Positions 56,134 to 63,276 of a stretch of 64,000 nt of DNA are shown here, piece after piece. The notes under the pieces were generated by a model. That model saw only the letters and a list, made by a program, of their open reading frames with translations, was not told the DNA's origin and did not search any database. Both the position numbers and the translations under genes were made by a program. Numbering within the stretch: position 1 is the first letter of the stretch; every line of letters starts with the position of its first letter. Origin of the DNA: a virus; IMG/VR virus record IMGVR_UViG_3300020034_000010, positions 1 to 64,000 of that record. One strand, given 5' to 3'.

Positions 56134-56138
56134 GGCTA

Positions 56139-56168
56139 GGCGCGCCAGGGCATATCGGCCCTGGCGCC
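56139..56168 (+). terminator. GC-rich hairpin after the capsid gene
   Basis: CCAGGGC (56145-56151) with GCCCTGG (56158-56164), extended by GGCG (56139-56142) with CGCC (56165-56168). No U-tract; may act as a partial terminator or RNA stabiliser for the abundant capsid message. Confidence 0.5.
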
Positions 56169-56199
56169 TCGGTGTAAGCACGAGCGAAGGAGATGCGCG

Positions 56200-56793
56200 A
56201 TGGGTGAGTCAGGTCAGAAGAGCAAGTTCCAGAACACGTCGCCGGGTGTCGCCGGCGCCGTCATCCTCGACCACGAAGGCAAAGCGAAGGGCATCCCCGT
56301 CGCGCCTCGGGCCGAGATATGGCTGTCGCTCAAGGAGCAGGGTCTCACCGCCATGGCTCCCCGCCACGAGCACGACAACCCCTTCACGGACGGGACCTTC
56401 ACGCTGATCGCCAAGGGCGAGGATCTTCAGCATCAGCGTCCGATCGGCGACGATCAGGTGCCCCAGCAGCCTCAGTCCGACCCGGAGCCCGGTGACGACC
56501 GCGACCCGGAGAACATCGACATCCGGGAGGAGACCCTGGAGCCCGCCGCGGATCAGCCGCCGGCGCCGCCCGAGCCCGCCCCGGAGCCGGAGCCCGAGAA
56601 GGCTCCCGAGGTCCCGGTGCCGCCGACGGCGACCGAACCCGTTCCCGCTGAGAAGCCGGTCGGTGTCAACCCGGTCGAGGCCGAGGACGGGACCGTGCAG
56701 CCGACTCCTCCGCCGGCGCCACCGGTGGTCGATGGTGGCTCGACGGGGCCGGCGCCCCAACCGGCGCCGAAAGCTCCTCCGAAACGGCCGTAA
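56200..56793 (+). CDS. Head-associated protein with Pro-rich tail
   Basis: 197 residues after GAAGGAG. Residues 1-75 are globular (GVAGAVILDHEGKAKGIPVAPRAEIWLSLKEQ in pieces; FTDGTFTLIA), a type commonly encoded just after the capsid gene. The remaining 120 residues are Pro/Glu-rich and disordered. Confidence 0.7.
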   Translation: MGESGQKSKFQNTSPGVAGAVILDHEGKAKGIPVAPRAEIWLSLKEQGLTAMAPRHEHDNPFTDGTFTLIAKGEDLQHQRPIGDDQVPQQPQSDPEPGDDRDPENIDIREETLEPAADQPPAPPEPAPEPEPEKAPEVPVPPTATEPVPAEKPVGVNPVEAEDGTVQPTPPPAPPVVDGGSTGPAPQPAPKAPPKRP

Positions 56794-56808
56794 CCCCGAT
56801 CGGGGCCT

Positions 56809-57360
56809 ATGGAACCGGTCACCGATCTCCTTCAGCAGCATCTGGAGACGCGCTTCTGGCCCTTCGTTGAGCCGGAAGATGTCGAGGATACCTGCTGGCT
56901 GTGGACGGGGCGGCTGACCAGCAAGGGCTACTCGGCCGTTCGTCTGTTCGGCGGCGCGGTGCTCGGCCATATCGTCTCCTATGAGATCCTCAACGGGCCG
57001 GTGCCCGACGGGCTCGTGCTCGATCATCTCTGCCGGCAGCGAGCCTGCGTAAATCCTCTCCACCTGGAGGCAGTCACTGCGGAGGAGAACACCCGCCGCG
57101 GCCACGAAGCGAAGACGGCGTGCGCTCACGGTCACGCTTTCGACTTCCGGCGGGGAGATGGCGCCCGCGGGTGCCGCGCCTGCGCCCGGGATCGGTGCAA
57201 GGCGTATCGAGCCCGGCACCACGTTCCCCTACTTGCCCGTCCCTGCCTGGAGTGCGGTGACAGCTTCACCCCGCGGTCCCGGCCGGACGCCTTCCTGTGC
57301 TCAGGCAAGTGTCGTCAGCGCCGCCGGCGCCGCCGGTTGAGAGAGGAGACTCTCGCCTGA
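56809..57360 (+). CDS. HNH homing-type endonuclease (insertion)
   Basis: 183 residues. DTCWLWTGRLTSKGYSAVRLFGG, HIVSYEILNGPVPDGLVLDHLCRQRACVNPLHLEAVTAEEN in pieces: the free-standing HNH pattern. The C-terminus adds two Cys clusters (CAHGHAFD, GCRACARDRC; CLECGDSF, CSGKCRQRRRRRR) likely binding zinc and DNA. It splits the head operon. Its first seven codons (MEPVTDL) repeat those of the next gene. Confidence 0.9.
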   Translation: MEPVTDLLQQHLETRFWPFVEPEDVEDTCWLWTGRLTSKGYSAVRLFGGAVLGHIVSYEILNGPVPDGLVLDHLCRQRACVNPLHLEAVTAEENTRRGHEAKTACAHGHAFDFRRGDGARGCRACARDRCKAYRARHHVPLLARPCLECGDSFTPRSRPDAFLCSGKCRQRRRRRRLREETLA

Positions 57361-57953
57361 TGGAACCGGTTACTGACCTTCGGGACACCCGTGTGCTCAT
57401 CCCGCGTCTGCGGCGCGCCCTGGACGGCCCAACGGCCATGTCCTCGGGCGCGCTGTCTTCGACGCTCTTAGATGAACAGCTCAACGCGATCGGCGCCGAT
57501 GCGATCGGCACGGTCATCTTCTACTCGGGGAGCCTCTTCGGGGCCAAACTCGAAGTCTCCGCGCGCGACGACACCTATATGTCGCCGACGGCCTGGCTGA
57601 CCGATCCTGCGCTCACTGAGTCGCAGGTGACGGTCGTCGTCTCCCAGGCTGCCCTCGACTACTTCTTCAACCGCCTGACGACCTCTGAGAGCGGCAAAAC
57701 CGCAGAGACGATCAAGGACGAGGCGACCGAATGGTCATGGGAGGTCAGCGCGCAGACGGTGGTCGAGCGGCTTCGGCAGCTCCGGGCCGACCGGGACCGC
57801 GCGCTCGAACAGCTCCAGGAAGACGACTCCGAAACCGATGCCTCGTGGGTCTCCTTCATCCAGACCCGGGATGCCGTGACCTCGCGCCTGATCGAGCCCT
57901 GGCTCACTCCCGGCGGCGCTGGCGGGTTGAACCCGGCAGAATGGGCGGTATGA
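57360..57953 (+). CDS. Head-tail connector (adaptor) protein
   Basis: 197 residues from ATG 57360 (TGATG with the HNH stop). Helical: VLIPRLRRALDGP, LTESQVTVVVSQAALDYFFNRL, then WSWEVSAQTVVERLRQLRADRDRALEQL in pieces. Position after capsid and before the stopper-type gene fits the adaptor ring. Its start duplicates the HNH start. Confidence 0.7.
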   Translation: MEPVTDLRDTRVLIPRLRRALDGPTAMSSGALSSTLLDEQLNAIGADAIGTVIFYSGSLFGAKLEVSARDDTYMSPTAWLTDPALTESQVTVVVSQAALDYFFNRLTTSESGKTAETIKDEATEWSWEVSAQTVVERLRQLRADRDRALEQLQEDDSETDASWVSFIQTRDAVTSRLIEPWLTPGGAGGLNPAEWAV

Positions 57954-58384
57954 CCGAAGATGCGACGATCACCGGTTACGCCGACGCCCAGGCCCGCCTC
58001 AGGGCCAAGACGGGGCGCGAGCTGTGCTTCTACACGCCGATCGCCGAAACCTGGCCACCGGGCACTCCGCTAGACGTTCACGGCAAGCCGATCGATCCAT
58101 CGGTCGAGCCCGAACAGTCGGGCTTCGAAGGCGCACCGATCCTCTGCAACGTCGCTTCCCGGCCGGTCCGCGGTGCTCTCAGTGCCGGCGCCACGGATTC
58201 ACCGGTGGGCCTGATCGGTTCCAGCTCACTCGTGCTGATCACGGACCCGGAGTTGTATGCGACGGTTGAAGATGCGACAGAGTGTGTCGTCTTCGGTCAC
58301 AGGTACAAAATCGAGGACGCGAAACCTGATCAAATCGGCGGCGATAAAGTGCAGCGCATGTTGATATTCGTGGAGAAGAAGTAG
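57950..58384 (+). CDS. Head-tail stopper-like protein
   Basis: 144 residues from ATG 57950 (ATGA). Beta-rich: RELCFYTPIAETWPPGTPLD, FEGAPILCNVASRPVRGAL, ECVVFGHRYKIEDAKPD. Size and order suggest the head completion or stopper protein. Coupled to the adaptor. Confidence 0.65.
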   Translation: MTEDATITGYADAQARLRAKTGRELCFYTPIAETWPPGTPLDVHGKPIDPSVEPEQSGFEGAPILCNVASRPVRGALSAGATDSPVGLIGSSSLVLITDPELYATVEDATECVVFGHRYKIEDAKPDQIGGDKVQRMLIFVEKK

Positions 58385-58879
58385 ATGGCTGTCACGCGCG
58401 AGGACTATGTAACACAGTCCGTAGACATCTACCTGCGACGGATCATGGAAGAAAAGGGGTACGGGGAAGACGTGATCGAACTCCTCGACTCCTTCCCGCA
58501 CACTCGCTTCGATAGCGAGGAGCTGACCAAGACGTACATCGCCGAGGGCTTCGGCTTCGACGATGGTGGCAAGCAGGCGGAGCTGGGCTCGAACCTCAAG
58601 GAACGGCTCTACACCATCGAGTTCTTCGTCATCGGTCGCACTCCCACATGGGCGGAGAATGTCGCCAGCGCTGTGAAATTCTCACTGGAGAACGATCAGA
58701 CTGTCCCGCTGGTGGACATTCTCCAGCCCGACAAGCCGGTGATCGACGCTCTCGTACTTGCTTCAGTTTCCTCTGAGCACCAACCGATCTCCCAGCCCAA
58801 ACCGTGGCAGGAGAACATCTGGACGGTGCATGCCCGGGTCGAAGACTGTTACGACCCACGCGCCGTCGGCGTGACCTGA
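58385..58879 (+). CDS. Tail terminator-like protein
   Basis: 164 residues, ATG directly after the preceding stop. RRIMEEKGYGEDVIELLDSFPHTRFDS, LKERLYTIEFFVIGRTPTWAENVASAV in pieces, and a late WTVHARVEDCYDP. Alpha/beta pattern and location match minor tail or terminator proteins. Last head-tail gene before the 58.9-59.6 kb island. Confidence 0.65.
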   Translation: MAVTREDYVTQSVDIYLRRIMEEKGYGEDVIELLDSFPHTRFDSEELTKTYIAEGFGFDDGGKQAELGSNLKERLYTIEFFVIGRTPTWAENVASAVKFSLENDQTVPLVDILQPDKPVIDALVLASVSSEHQPISQPKPWQENIWTVHARVEDCYDPRAVGVT

Positions 58880-58914
58880 GAAGTAAACGCGACCCGCGGC
58901 TTACCGGTGATCAA

Positions 58915-58938
58915 AGGGGGTGGCGCCGCTGTCCCCCT
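58915..58938 (+). terminator. Hairpin after the tail terminator gene
   Basis: AGGGGG (58915-58920) pairs with CCCCCT (58933-58938), with GGCGCC in the loop. No U-tract. Confidence 0.45.
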
Positions 58939-58978
58939 AGCCGTGCGTTGGTCGCCGGCGCATCCTACAGGGGATTCA

Positions 58979-59019
58979 CCCGGCGCCGCTTGAGGACCAG
59001 TCAAGAGGGCGGCGCCGGG
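58979..59019. other. Long GC-rich inverted repeat
   Basis: CCCGGCGCCGC (58979-58989) and GCGGCGCCGGG (59009-59019) are a perfect 11-bp inverted repeat; TTGA (58990-58993) and TCAA (59001-59004) extend it with a bulge. Very stable as RNA. Confidence 0.65.
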
Positions 59020-59084
59020 CTCAGCCTGACGACAGCTCATGAGGGCTGCCCGACACGAATTCCCCGCGGCCAGAATACATGTAA

Positions 59085-59105
59085 TTTCGACACCGTTTGT
59101 CGAAA
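59085..59105. promoter_or_regulatory. Operator-like inverted repeat
   Basis: TTTCGACA (59085-59092) and TGTCGAAA (59098-59105), spacer CCGTT. Perfect 8-bp arms suit a dimeric protein site. Confidence 0.5.
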
Positions 59106-59383
59106 ACCCCGCAGTTTGCGGCATGGATGCACCCGATCGACCTTCCCGCTGATCATGGCAGGCGTCCAACCGGGTGCAGAGCCGAGCATCCGCTTGTCCT
59201 CGCCCTTCTGAGACGGTGCCCCGCTGTTCTAGGGCGGTTCGGCTCCACCTGCCGAGCACGGCTGATGGGAGGACCACAGCTTCAGACTCGGCGCCAACCT
59301 ACCAAATGTTGCGGCAAAGACATCATGGTGGACACCACAATCGCCGAAATTGCGGAAAACCAGTTCCCATGCGGCTTTCAGAA

Positions 59384-59399
59384 CGTTTCACGTGGAACA
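59384..59399. promoter_or_regulatory. parS-like ParB-binding site
   Basis: CGTTTCACGTGGAACA differs at one base from TGTTTCACGTGGAACA, the reverse complement of the Bacillus-type chromosomal parS consensus TGTTCCACGTGAAACA. The CACGTG core and both AAC/GTT arms are intact. ParB/Spo0J proteins load on such sites. No parAB genes are visible in the window. Confidence 0.65.
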
Positions 59400-59421
59400 T
59401 TAATTCGGTGACTCACCGTAA

Positions 59422-59494
59422 TGCCGGCGGCGGGACTCGAACCCGCGACATCCTGCTTAAAAGGCAGGCGCTCTACCAACTAAGCTACGCCGGC
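59422..59494 (-). tRNA. tRNA-Lys (anticodon TTT)
   Basis: On the minus strand: acceptor GCCGGCG/CGCCGGC, D arm GCTT...GAGC with AGTTGGTA loop, anticodon stem CCTGC/GCAGG with loop CTTTTAA, T arm GCGGG-TTCGAGT-CCCGC, discriminator A at 59422. CCA is not encoded. All stems are intact, so it should be functional. It lies antisense to the structural operon. AAA/AAG codons are used in several phage genes here. Confidence 0.95.
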
Positions 59495-59498
59495 GGGG

Positions 59499-59600
59499 TC
59501 AGCCCGGGAAGGTGTGGGCAGTGAAGGGGGCGCCGCCGAAGTCGAGCCAGAAGTTGTGCCAGCCCAGCACGGCGATGCGGAGTTTGGTCTCGGTCGTCAT
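59499..59600 (-). CDS. 33-residue protein upstream of the tRNA
   Basis: Minus-strand ATG at 59600, stop 59499-59501. MTTETKLRIAVLGWHNFWL followed by DFGGAPFTAHTFPG; no stops and ordinary codons. It lies 5 bp upstream of the tRNA on the same strand, so both may share a transcript. Real status uncertain because it is short. Confidence 0.4.
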   Translation of the reverse strand: MTTETKLRIAVLGWHNFWLDFGGAPFTAHTFPG

Positions 59601-59609
59601 CGACGTGGA

Positions 59610-59615
59610 TACTAT
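59610..59615 (+). promoter_or_regulatory. Candidate -10 box for a leaderless gene
   Basis: TACTAT followed by 6 nt and ATG 59622; no ribosome site. Restarts the structural operon after the island. Confidence 0.5.
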
Positions 59616-59621
59616 TCCCCT

Positions 59622-60323
59622 ATGGCTGAACTTGGCGCCGGGTTCGAGGATCGGGATAGCGGTTACTTCGCGACCTTGCCGACGCCGCCGGGGCTGCTGG
59701 GAGGGCTCGTCTTGCTGGAGGAGGCCATGGCCTTCGCGCGCGTGAACCCGCTGGGGGCGGAGATCCTCTCGGGGATCGAGAGCCTGATCGGCACCGTCGA
59801 TCGCCAGGTCACGAGGATCACGATCGAGACCGTCAAGGTGGCCGACGAAGCGATCAGGGACAAGATTGAGCGCACGCGGGTTCGGCCGCGGATCAGCTCA
59901 TTTGGCTTCATGGTGCCGAAAAAATCGCTCTCAGAAGGCGTGCGCTCAGAGGTCCTCGGTCCCGGAGCCGTCGGCATCGGCAGTCTCGGGGAGATGGACA
60001 CCGTGGTCGGCACCGACGGTCGGCCCTATTGGCGCACCCAGGAGTACGGCTCCGACCACAACGTCGGCCGGATCATCTACGGGCTCTTCCAGCCCGGTGG
60101 CGCCGCTCCGAGCCAAGAGGACTTCCGCAAGCACCCAGTCTTCCAGCCCGGGGCCGAAGGGGGCGGAGCCATGATCATCCGCCGGCCGATCCCAGCTCGA
60201 CACTTCATGCGCGACGGCGCCGCGGTCGCCGAGAGCTTCAGGGCTCGCGAACTAGGGCAGCTTGAGGACCAAGCGATCGGCGAGATTCGTGTCCTACGTG
60301 CTGCTTTGCCTGCTGCCGCGTAG
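59622..60323 (+). CDS. Tail or neck structural protein
   Basis: 233 residues from ATG 59622; a longer frame upstream would run through the minus-strand ORF and -10 box. VNPLGAEILSGIESLIGTVDRQVTRITIE is a helix pair; then LGPGAVGIGSLGEMDTVVGTDGRPYWRTQEYGSDHNVGR in pieces, and a C-terminal RPIPARHFMRDGAA. The late blocks resemble HK97 gp10-like neck proteins. Confidence 0.65.
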   Translation: MAELGAGFEDRDSGYFATLPTPPGLLGGLVLLEEAMAFARVNPLGAEILSGIESLIGTVDRQVTRITIETVKVADEAIRDKIERTRVRPRISSFGFMVPKKSLSEGVRSEVLGPGAVGIGSLGEMDTVVGTDGRPYWRTQEYGSDHNVGRIIYGLFQPGGAAPSQEDFRKHPVFQPGAEGGGAMIIRRPIPARHFMRDGAAVAESFRARELGQLEDQAIGEIRVLRAALPAAA

Positions 60324-60352
60324 AGCAGACCCACAGTCACAGCCGAGGCCGC

Positions 60353-60362
60353 TCGTATATTA
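60353..60362 (+). promoter_or_regulatory. TCGTATATTA box 7
   Basis: TATATT (60356-60361), 5 nt, GTG 60367; ATG 60373 is 11 nt away. Identical to box 6 including CTCG upstream and A downstream. Confidence 0.6.
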
Positions 60363-60366
60363 AGCA

Positions 60367-60645
60367 GTGGCAATGGCAGAGACGGGCGACGGTAGCCGAA
60401 GGGCGTACATCCATCGGCGTAAGGGTCGTTATATGGCGCAGTTGCTGGAGGAGTTCGAGCTAAAAGTCGAACCCCTAGTTTCAGCACAGGTGGCCGATGA
60501 CTTCAAATCTTACGTTCGGCGGAAAATGAACGCTCTCGCGGCTGATGCTGTGGAGCTGTTGGAGCTTGAGGATAAGGCGATGAACGAGCTGGCGACTGAC
60601 CTGAAGGATCGACTTTTTCCTGATGGCCCGCCGGGAAGGACTTAG
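60367..60645 (+). CDS. Small helical protein before the tail tube gene
   Basis: 92 residues from GTG 60367, which fits a leaderless start after box 7; ATG 60373 or ATG 60433 are alternatives. The first 22 residues are basic and atypical; from MAQLLEEFELKVEPLV onward it is helical. Probably a tail assembly or neck component; no family recognised. Confidence 0.65.
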   Translation: MAMAETGDGSRRAYIHRRKGRYMAQLLEEFELKVEPLVSAQVADDFKSYVRRKMNALAADAVELLELEDKAMNELATDLKDRLFPDGPPGRT

Positions 60646-60648
60646 AAT

Positions 60649-61881
60649 ATGAGCATTCTCGCGGGTGACATTCTTCACGTTGGCGGTCAGAACATCATGG
60701 ACCGCATCCAGCAGGCCGGACTCGGGAATGCGCAGATCCCGATCGAAACGATCCGCGAGGTAGGAAACCGCGAGGTCGTGGACAAGGTGCCGGGCGAGCC
60801 CGACTTCACCTTCACTCTTCAGAGCTTCAACGTCGGCACGGAACTGATCGCGTTCCTGACCGGCAAATCCGGTGGCAAAGCCTCCGCCTCCTTCCCCGGT
60901 TCGGGCGATCCCGACGGGACCGAGTACAACTGGCTCGACTGCGGCTTCGTGAACATCACGTCGCCCTGGAAGAAAGGCTCGACGGGCTCCGCCGGCGTCG
61001 TCGAGGCGGGCTTCCTGGTCCCCGGCTACTACCCGACCCGCTATACCCTCAACTTCGGCGTCACCGACAACGCTCAGCAACAGGCCGAGCTGTCCGGTGG
61101 CTCCTACTACTACGCGGAGGCCGCTCCCGAAGAGAACAAATTCGCCGGTGACGGCGTAACGGTCGCCTTCGAATCGGCCGACACGACCGTCCACTACCGC
61201 AAGGGCGGGGGCGAAGGCGAAACCTTCCGCGACGTGTTCGGCGTCATCGTCGATGGTCAGATCCAGACCGAGGAAATCGACTACAAAGTGAGCGGCGGCA
61301 ACGGCTCGAAAGCCGTCGTCACCTTCGACGAAGCGCCCGAAGGCGGCGCCGACATCCGCTTCTGCTACTTCACCAAAGCGGCCAAGAGCTACCCGCAGCC
61401 GCTCCACGCGTCCTCCCAGGTCCTCCCGGGCGCCGTCCGCGGCCGGAACATCGTCATCGAGATCGACGAAGAGCGCGCCGGCGGCGGTCAGACCTTTACC
61501 CTGGAGGCGACGGTCGAAGGCGAAGTCGAGCGCGAGCTTGGCACCGAAGACGTGATCGCCTACAACGTGAAAGGCACCGACACGAACGGGACCTTCACGG
61601 TGCGGCCGAAGGACAAAGACGCCTTCTTCGACCTCCTCAGCCGGATCACCGGCGTCAGCCGCTCCGAGGTCTTCGGCTTCTTCAACGATCACACGGTCCA
61701 GCTCGACGTGAAAATCCAGAACCCGAAGAACCCGTCGAAAATCCTCAAGACCGTCCGGGTCGCCGATGCCAAGTTCCAGCCTCCGGGCCAGCAGGCCCAG
61801 GTCAACGCGGCGACCGACTTCGCGATCAGCTACGCATCGGTCAACGGCACCTTCTCGGAGTTCAAGGGCGAAGCGCCCTAA
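60649..61881 (+). CDS. Major tail (tube) protein
   Basis: 410 residues. N-terminal tube domain (IPIETIREVGNREVVDKVPGEPDFTFTLQSF in pieces; GTELIAFLTGKSGG), a middle beta domain (GDGVTVAFESADTTVHYRKGGGEGETF in pieces) that looks like an inserted Ig-like module, and a C-terminal tube part (VRVADAKFQPPGQQAQVNAATDFAISYAS in pieces). Location before the tail chaperones supports the call. Confidence 0.85.
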   Translation: MSILAGDILHVGGQNIMDRIQQAGLGNAQIPIETIREVGNREVVDKVPGEPDFTFTLQSFNVGTELIAFLTGKSGGKASASFPGSGDPDGTEYNWLDCGFVNITSPWKKGSTGSAGVVEAGFLVPGYYPTRYTLNFGVTDNAQQQAELSGGSYYYAEAAPEENKFAGDGVTVAFESADTTVHYRKGGGEGETFRDVFGVIVDGQIQTEEIDYKVSGGNGSKAVVTFDEAPEGGADIRFCYFTKAAKSYPQPLHASSQVLPGAVRGRNIVIEIDEERAGGGQTFTLEATVEGEVERELGTEDVIAYNVKGTDTNGTFTVRPKDKDAFFDLLSRITGVSRSEVFGFFNDHTVQLDVKIQNPKNPSKILKTVRVADAKFQPPGQQAQVNAATDFAISYASVNGTFSEFKGEAP

Positions 61882-61960
61882 CCCTCCGGCTTCACCACAT
61901 AGTGGCTTCGCGGCCACGCACTACGGACTCGGCGCGCGAAAGCGCAGGCAGATGTAAAGC

Positions 61961-61976
61961 GGGGCATTACGCCCCC
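61961..61976 (+). other. Hairpin ahead of the tail chaperone gene
   Basis: GGGGC and GCCCC flank a short loop in the 112-bp gap 61882-61993; no U-tract. ACAAGGAGC follows for ATG 61994. Nothing else is seen in the gap. Confidence 0.4.
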
Positions 61977-61993
61977 CACAGACAAGGAGCAGC

Positions 61994-62953
61994 ATGAACG
62001 ATCAGCCCGAGACCCACACAGCAGAGATGCCCCCCGTGGCGGTTGCCGCGGAGGATGTCGCCGTTGGAGGCATGCCGCCGGCAGACGCCGCCCCGGAGCC
62101 GCCCGCGGCCGAGCCAGCCCCTGAGCCGGTCGTCGAAACGAGCCCTGCCGAAGAAGCGACCCCGAAGAGGATGCACAACTACTCGGAGTACCTCCACGTC
62201 GGCGCCGGCGCCGAGGACTGCGAGCACGGCGCTGACGGCGCCTGCGAGGACCCTCAGCACTCCCACATCTGGGTCCGCCTGCCCAACCAGTTCGAGCGGG
62301 CGAACATCTCCGAAAAGGCCGCTGCCGCCGCGGCCCGCCGGCTGCGCCTCCTGCGTGACCCGGAGTCCGACCAGCGGGTGATCCTCGACGGCGAGCTTGA
62401 ACAGCTCCAGGTCGCCAACGATCGCCCGGCTCTGATCGAGCAGATCGTGGGGAAAGACTTCCTCGAAGACCACCTGGCGGCGCTGAAGGAGGTCCTGGAG
62501 GAAGACGAAGACGAGTGGGCGACGATCGACGAGGATCGCGAGCGCCTGCGGGTGCTGGAGCCCATGCCCGAAGAGGAGCGGCCGAAAGAGGAATTCGAAG
62601 AGCTGTCGGCCCATCTCAAAGAGCACACGCGCCTGGTGAACGAGCGCCGGGATGCGATCCAGAAACCGAAGAGGGACGAGCTGGAGGCGAAGGGCACCGA
62701 GGATCTGGTGGACATCCTTCGCGAACAGCAGATCGAGGCGATCGGCACCGCGGCCCGGCGTGAAGAGTCGGCCAAATGGGAGTGGTACATCTGTTCCTTC
62801 AAGCCGAAGTCGCCGGACAAGCCCGGCTTCCCCAGCGATCGGTTCTTCTCGTCGATCGACACGTTCACTTCTGCCTCCACAGAGGAGATCGAGGCAATCT
62901 CCGAGGCAGTCACTCGGTTGGAGACGGAGGCGAGCGAAAAGCTAAAAGGCTAG
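61994..62953 (+). CDS. Tail assembly chaperone, upstream frame
   Basis: 319 residues after AAGGAG. A Pro/Ala/Glu-rich N-terminus (about 1-60), a HNYSEYLHVGAGAEDCEHGADGACED segment, IWVRLPNQFERANIS, and long charged helices. Ends in a zero-frame stop at GCTAAAAGGCTAG. Place between tube and tape measure plus the -1 frame open reading downstream mark it as the G-like chaperone. Confidence 0.8.
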   Translation: MNDQPETHTAEMPPVAVAAEDVAVGGMPPADAAPEPPAAEPAPEPVVETSPAEEATPKRMHNYSEYLHVGAGAEDCEHGADGACEDPQHSHIWVRLPNQFERANISEKAAAAAARRLRLLRDPESDQRVILDGELEQLQVANDRPALIEQIVGKDFLEDHLAALKEVLEEDEDEWATIDEDRERLRVLEPMPEEERPKEEFEELSAHLKEHTRLVNERRDAIQKPKRDELEAKGTEDLVDILREQQIEAIGTAARREESAKWEWYICSFKPKSPDKPGFPSDRFFSSIDTFTSASTEEIEAISEAVTRLETEASEKLKG

Positions 62954-63276
62954 TCCTCGATGACTCATGGCTAGAAACGGTTCGACTCGCGCGGGAGATG
63001 GGAACGGCAGACTTGCTGTTCCCGCCCGGCGTGGAGCGCATAGACGAACTGCCGGCACAATTGTTCGAGGCGATCAGGGTGTCGATGATCTACCTGAGCT
63101 TCGAGGAGCTTCCCGAGGAGGACCGTCCACCCAAAAAGATTTGGGACGACAGTGCGAAACTCAAACTGCACTTCCAACAGGTGAAAGAAAAGCGTAAGCG
63201 ACAGAGCGACCCCGACGCAGCGGCCCCGATCGAGGAGCCGGTGCAGAATGACCTGACGAAACACATCACAAGATGA
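62947..63276 (+). CDS. Tail assembly chaperone, -1 frameshift extension
   Basis: The -1 frame is open across the upstream stop. A slip at CTA-AAA (62942-62947, AAA re-pairing with AAA) yields EKLK-RLVLDDSWLETVRL and continues MGTADLLFPPGVERIDELPAQ to 63276, adding 109 residues and giving a GT-like product of about 427. An independent start at ATG 62998 is possible but lacks a ribosome site. Its stop overlaps the tape measure start. Confidence 0.7.
   Translation, partial: RLVLDDSWLETVRLAREMGTADLLFPPGVERIDELPAQLFEAIRVSMIYLSFEELPEEDRPPKKIWDDSAKLKLHFQQVKEKRKRQSDPDAAAPIEEPVQNDLTKHITR

Larger units (their letters stand above)
58880..59421. other. Non-coding island, 542 bp, with hairpins and a parS-like site
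   Basis: No convincing gene on either strand; the longest frame (minus, 58849-59277) is low-complexity Ala/Thr/Arg. Contains three hairpins (58915, 58979, 59085) and a parS-like site at 59384. TGCGG/TTGCGG motifs recur at 59112, 59310 and 59350. The base composition and content are unlike the flanking structural genes. Confidence 0.65.

Noticed and set aside
58849-59277. 142-codon minus-strand frame in the 58.9-59.6 kb island
   Set aside because: Covers strong inverted repeats, Ala/Arg/Thr-rich, no ribosome site and no recognisable fold.
59097-59411. 104-codon plus-strand frame in the island
   Set aside because: Starts inside an operator-like repeat and runs through the parS-like site; composition unlike real genes here.
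60481-61917. 478-codon open frame on the minus strand
   Set aside because: Antisense of the major tail gene; repetitive Val/Gly/Asp composition typical of the third frame of GC-rich genes.
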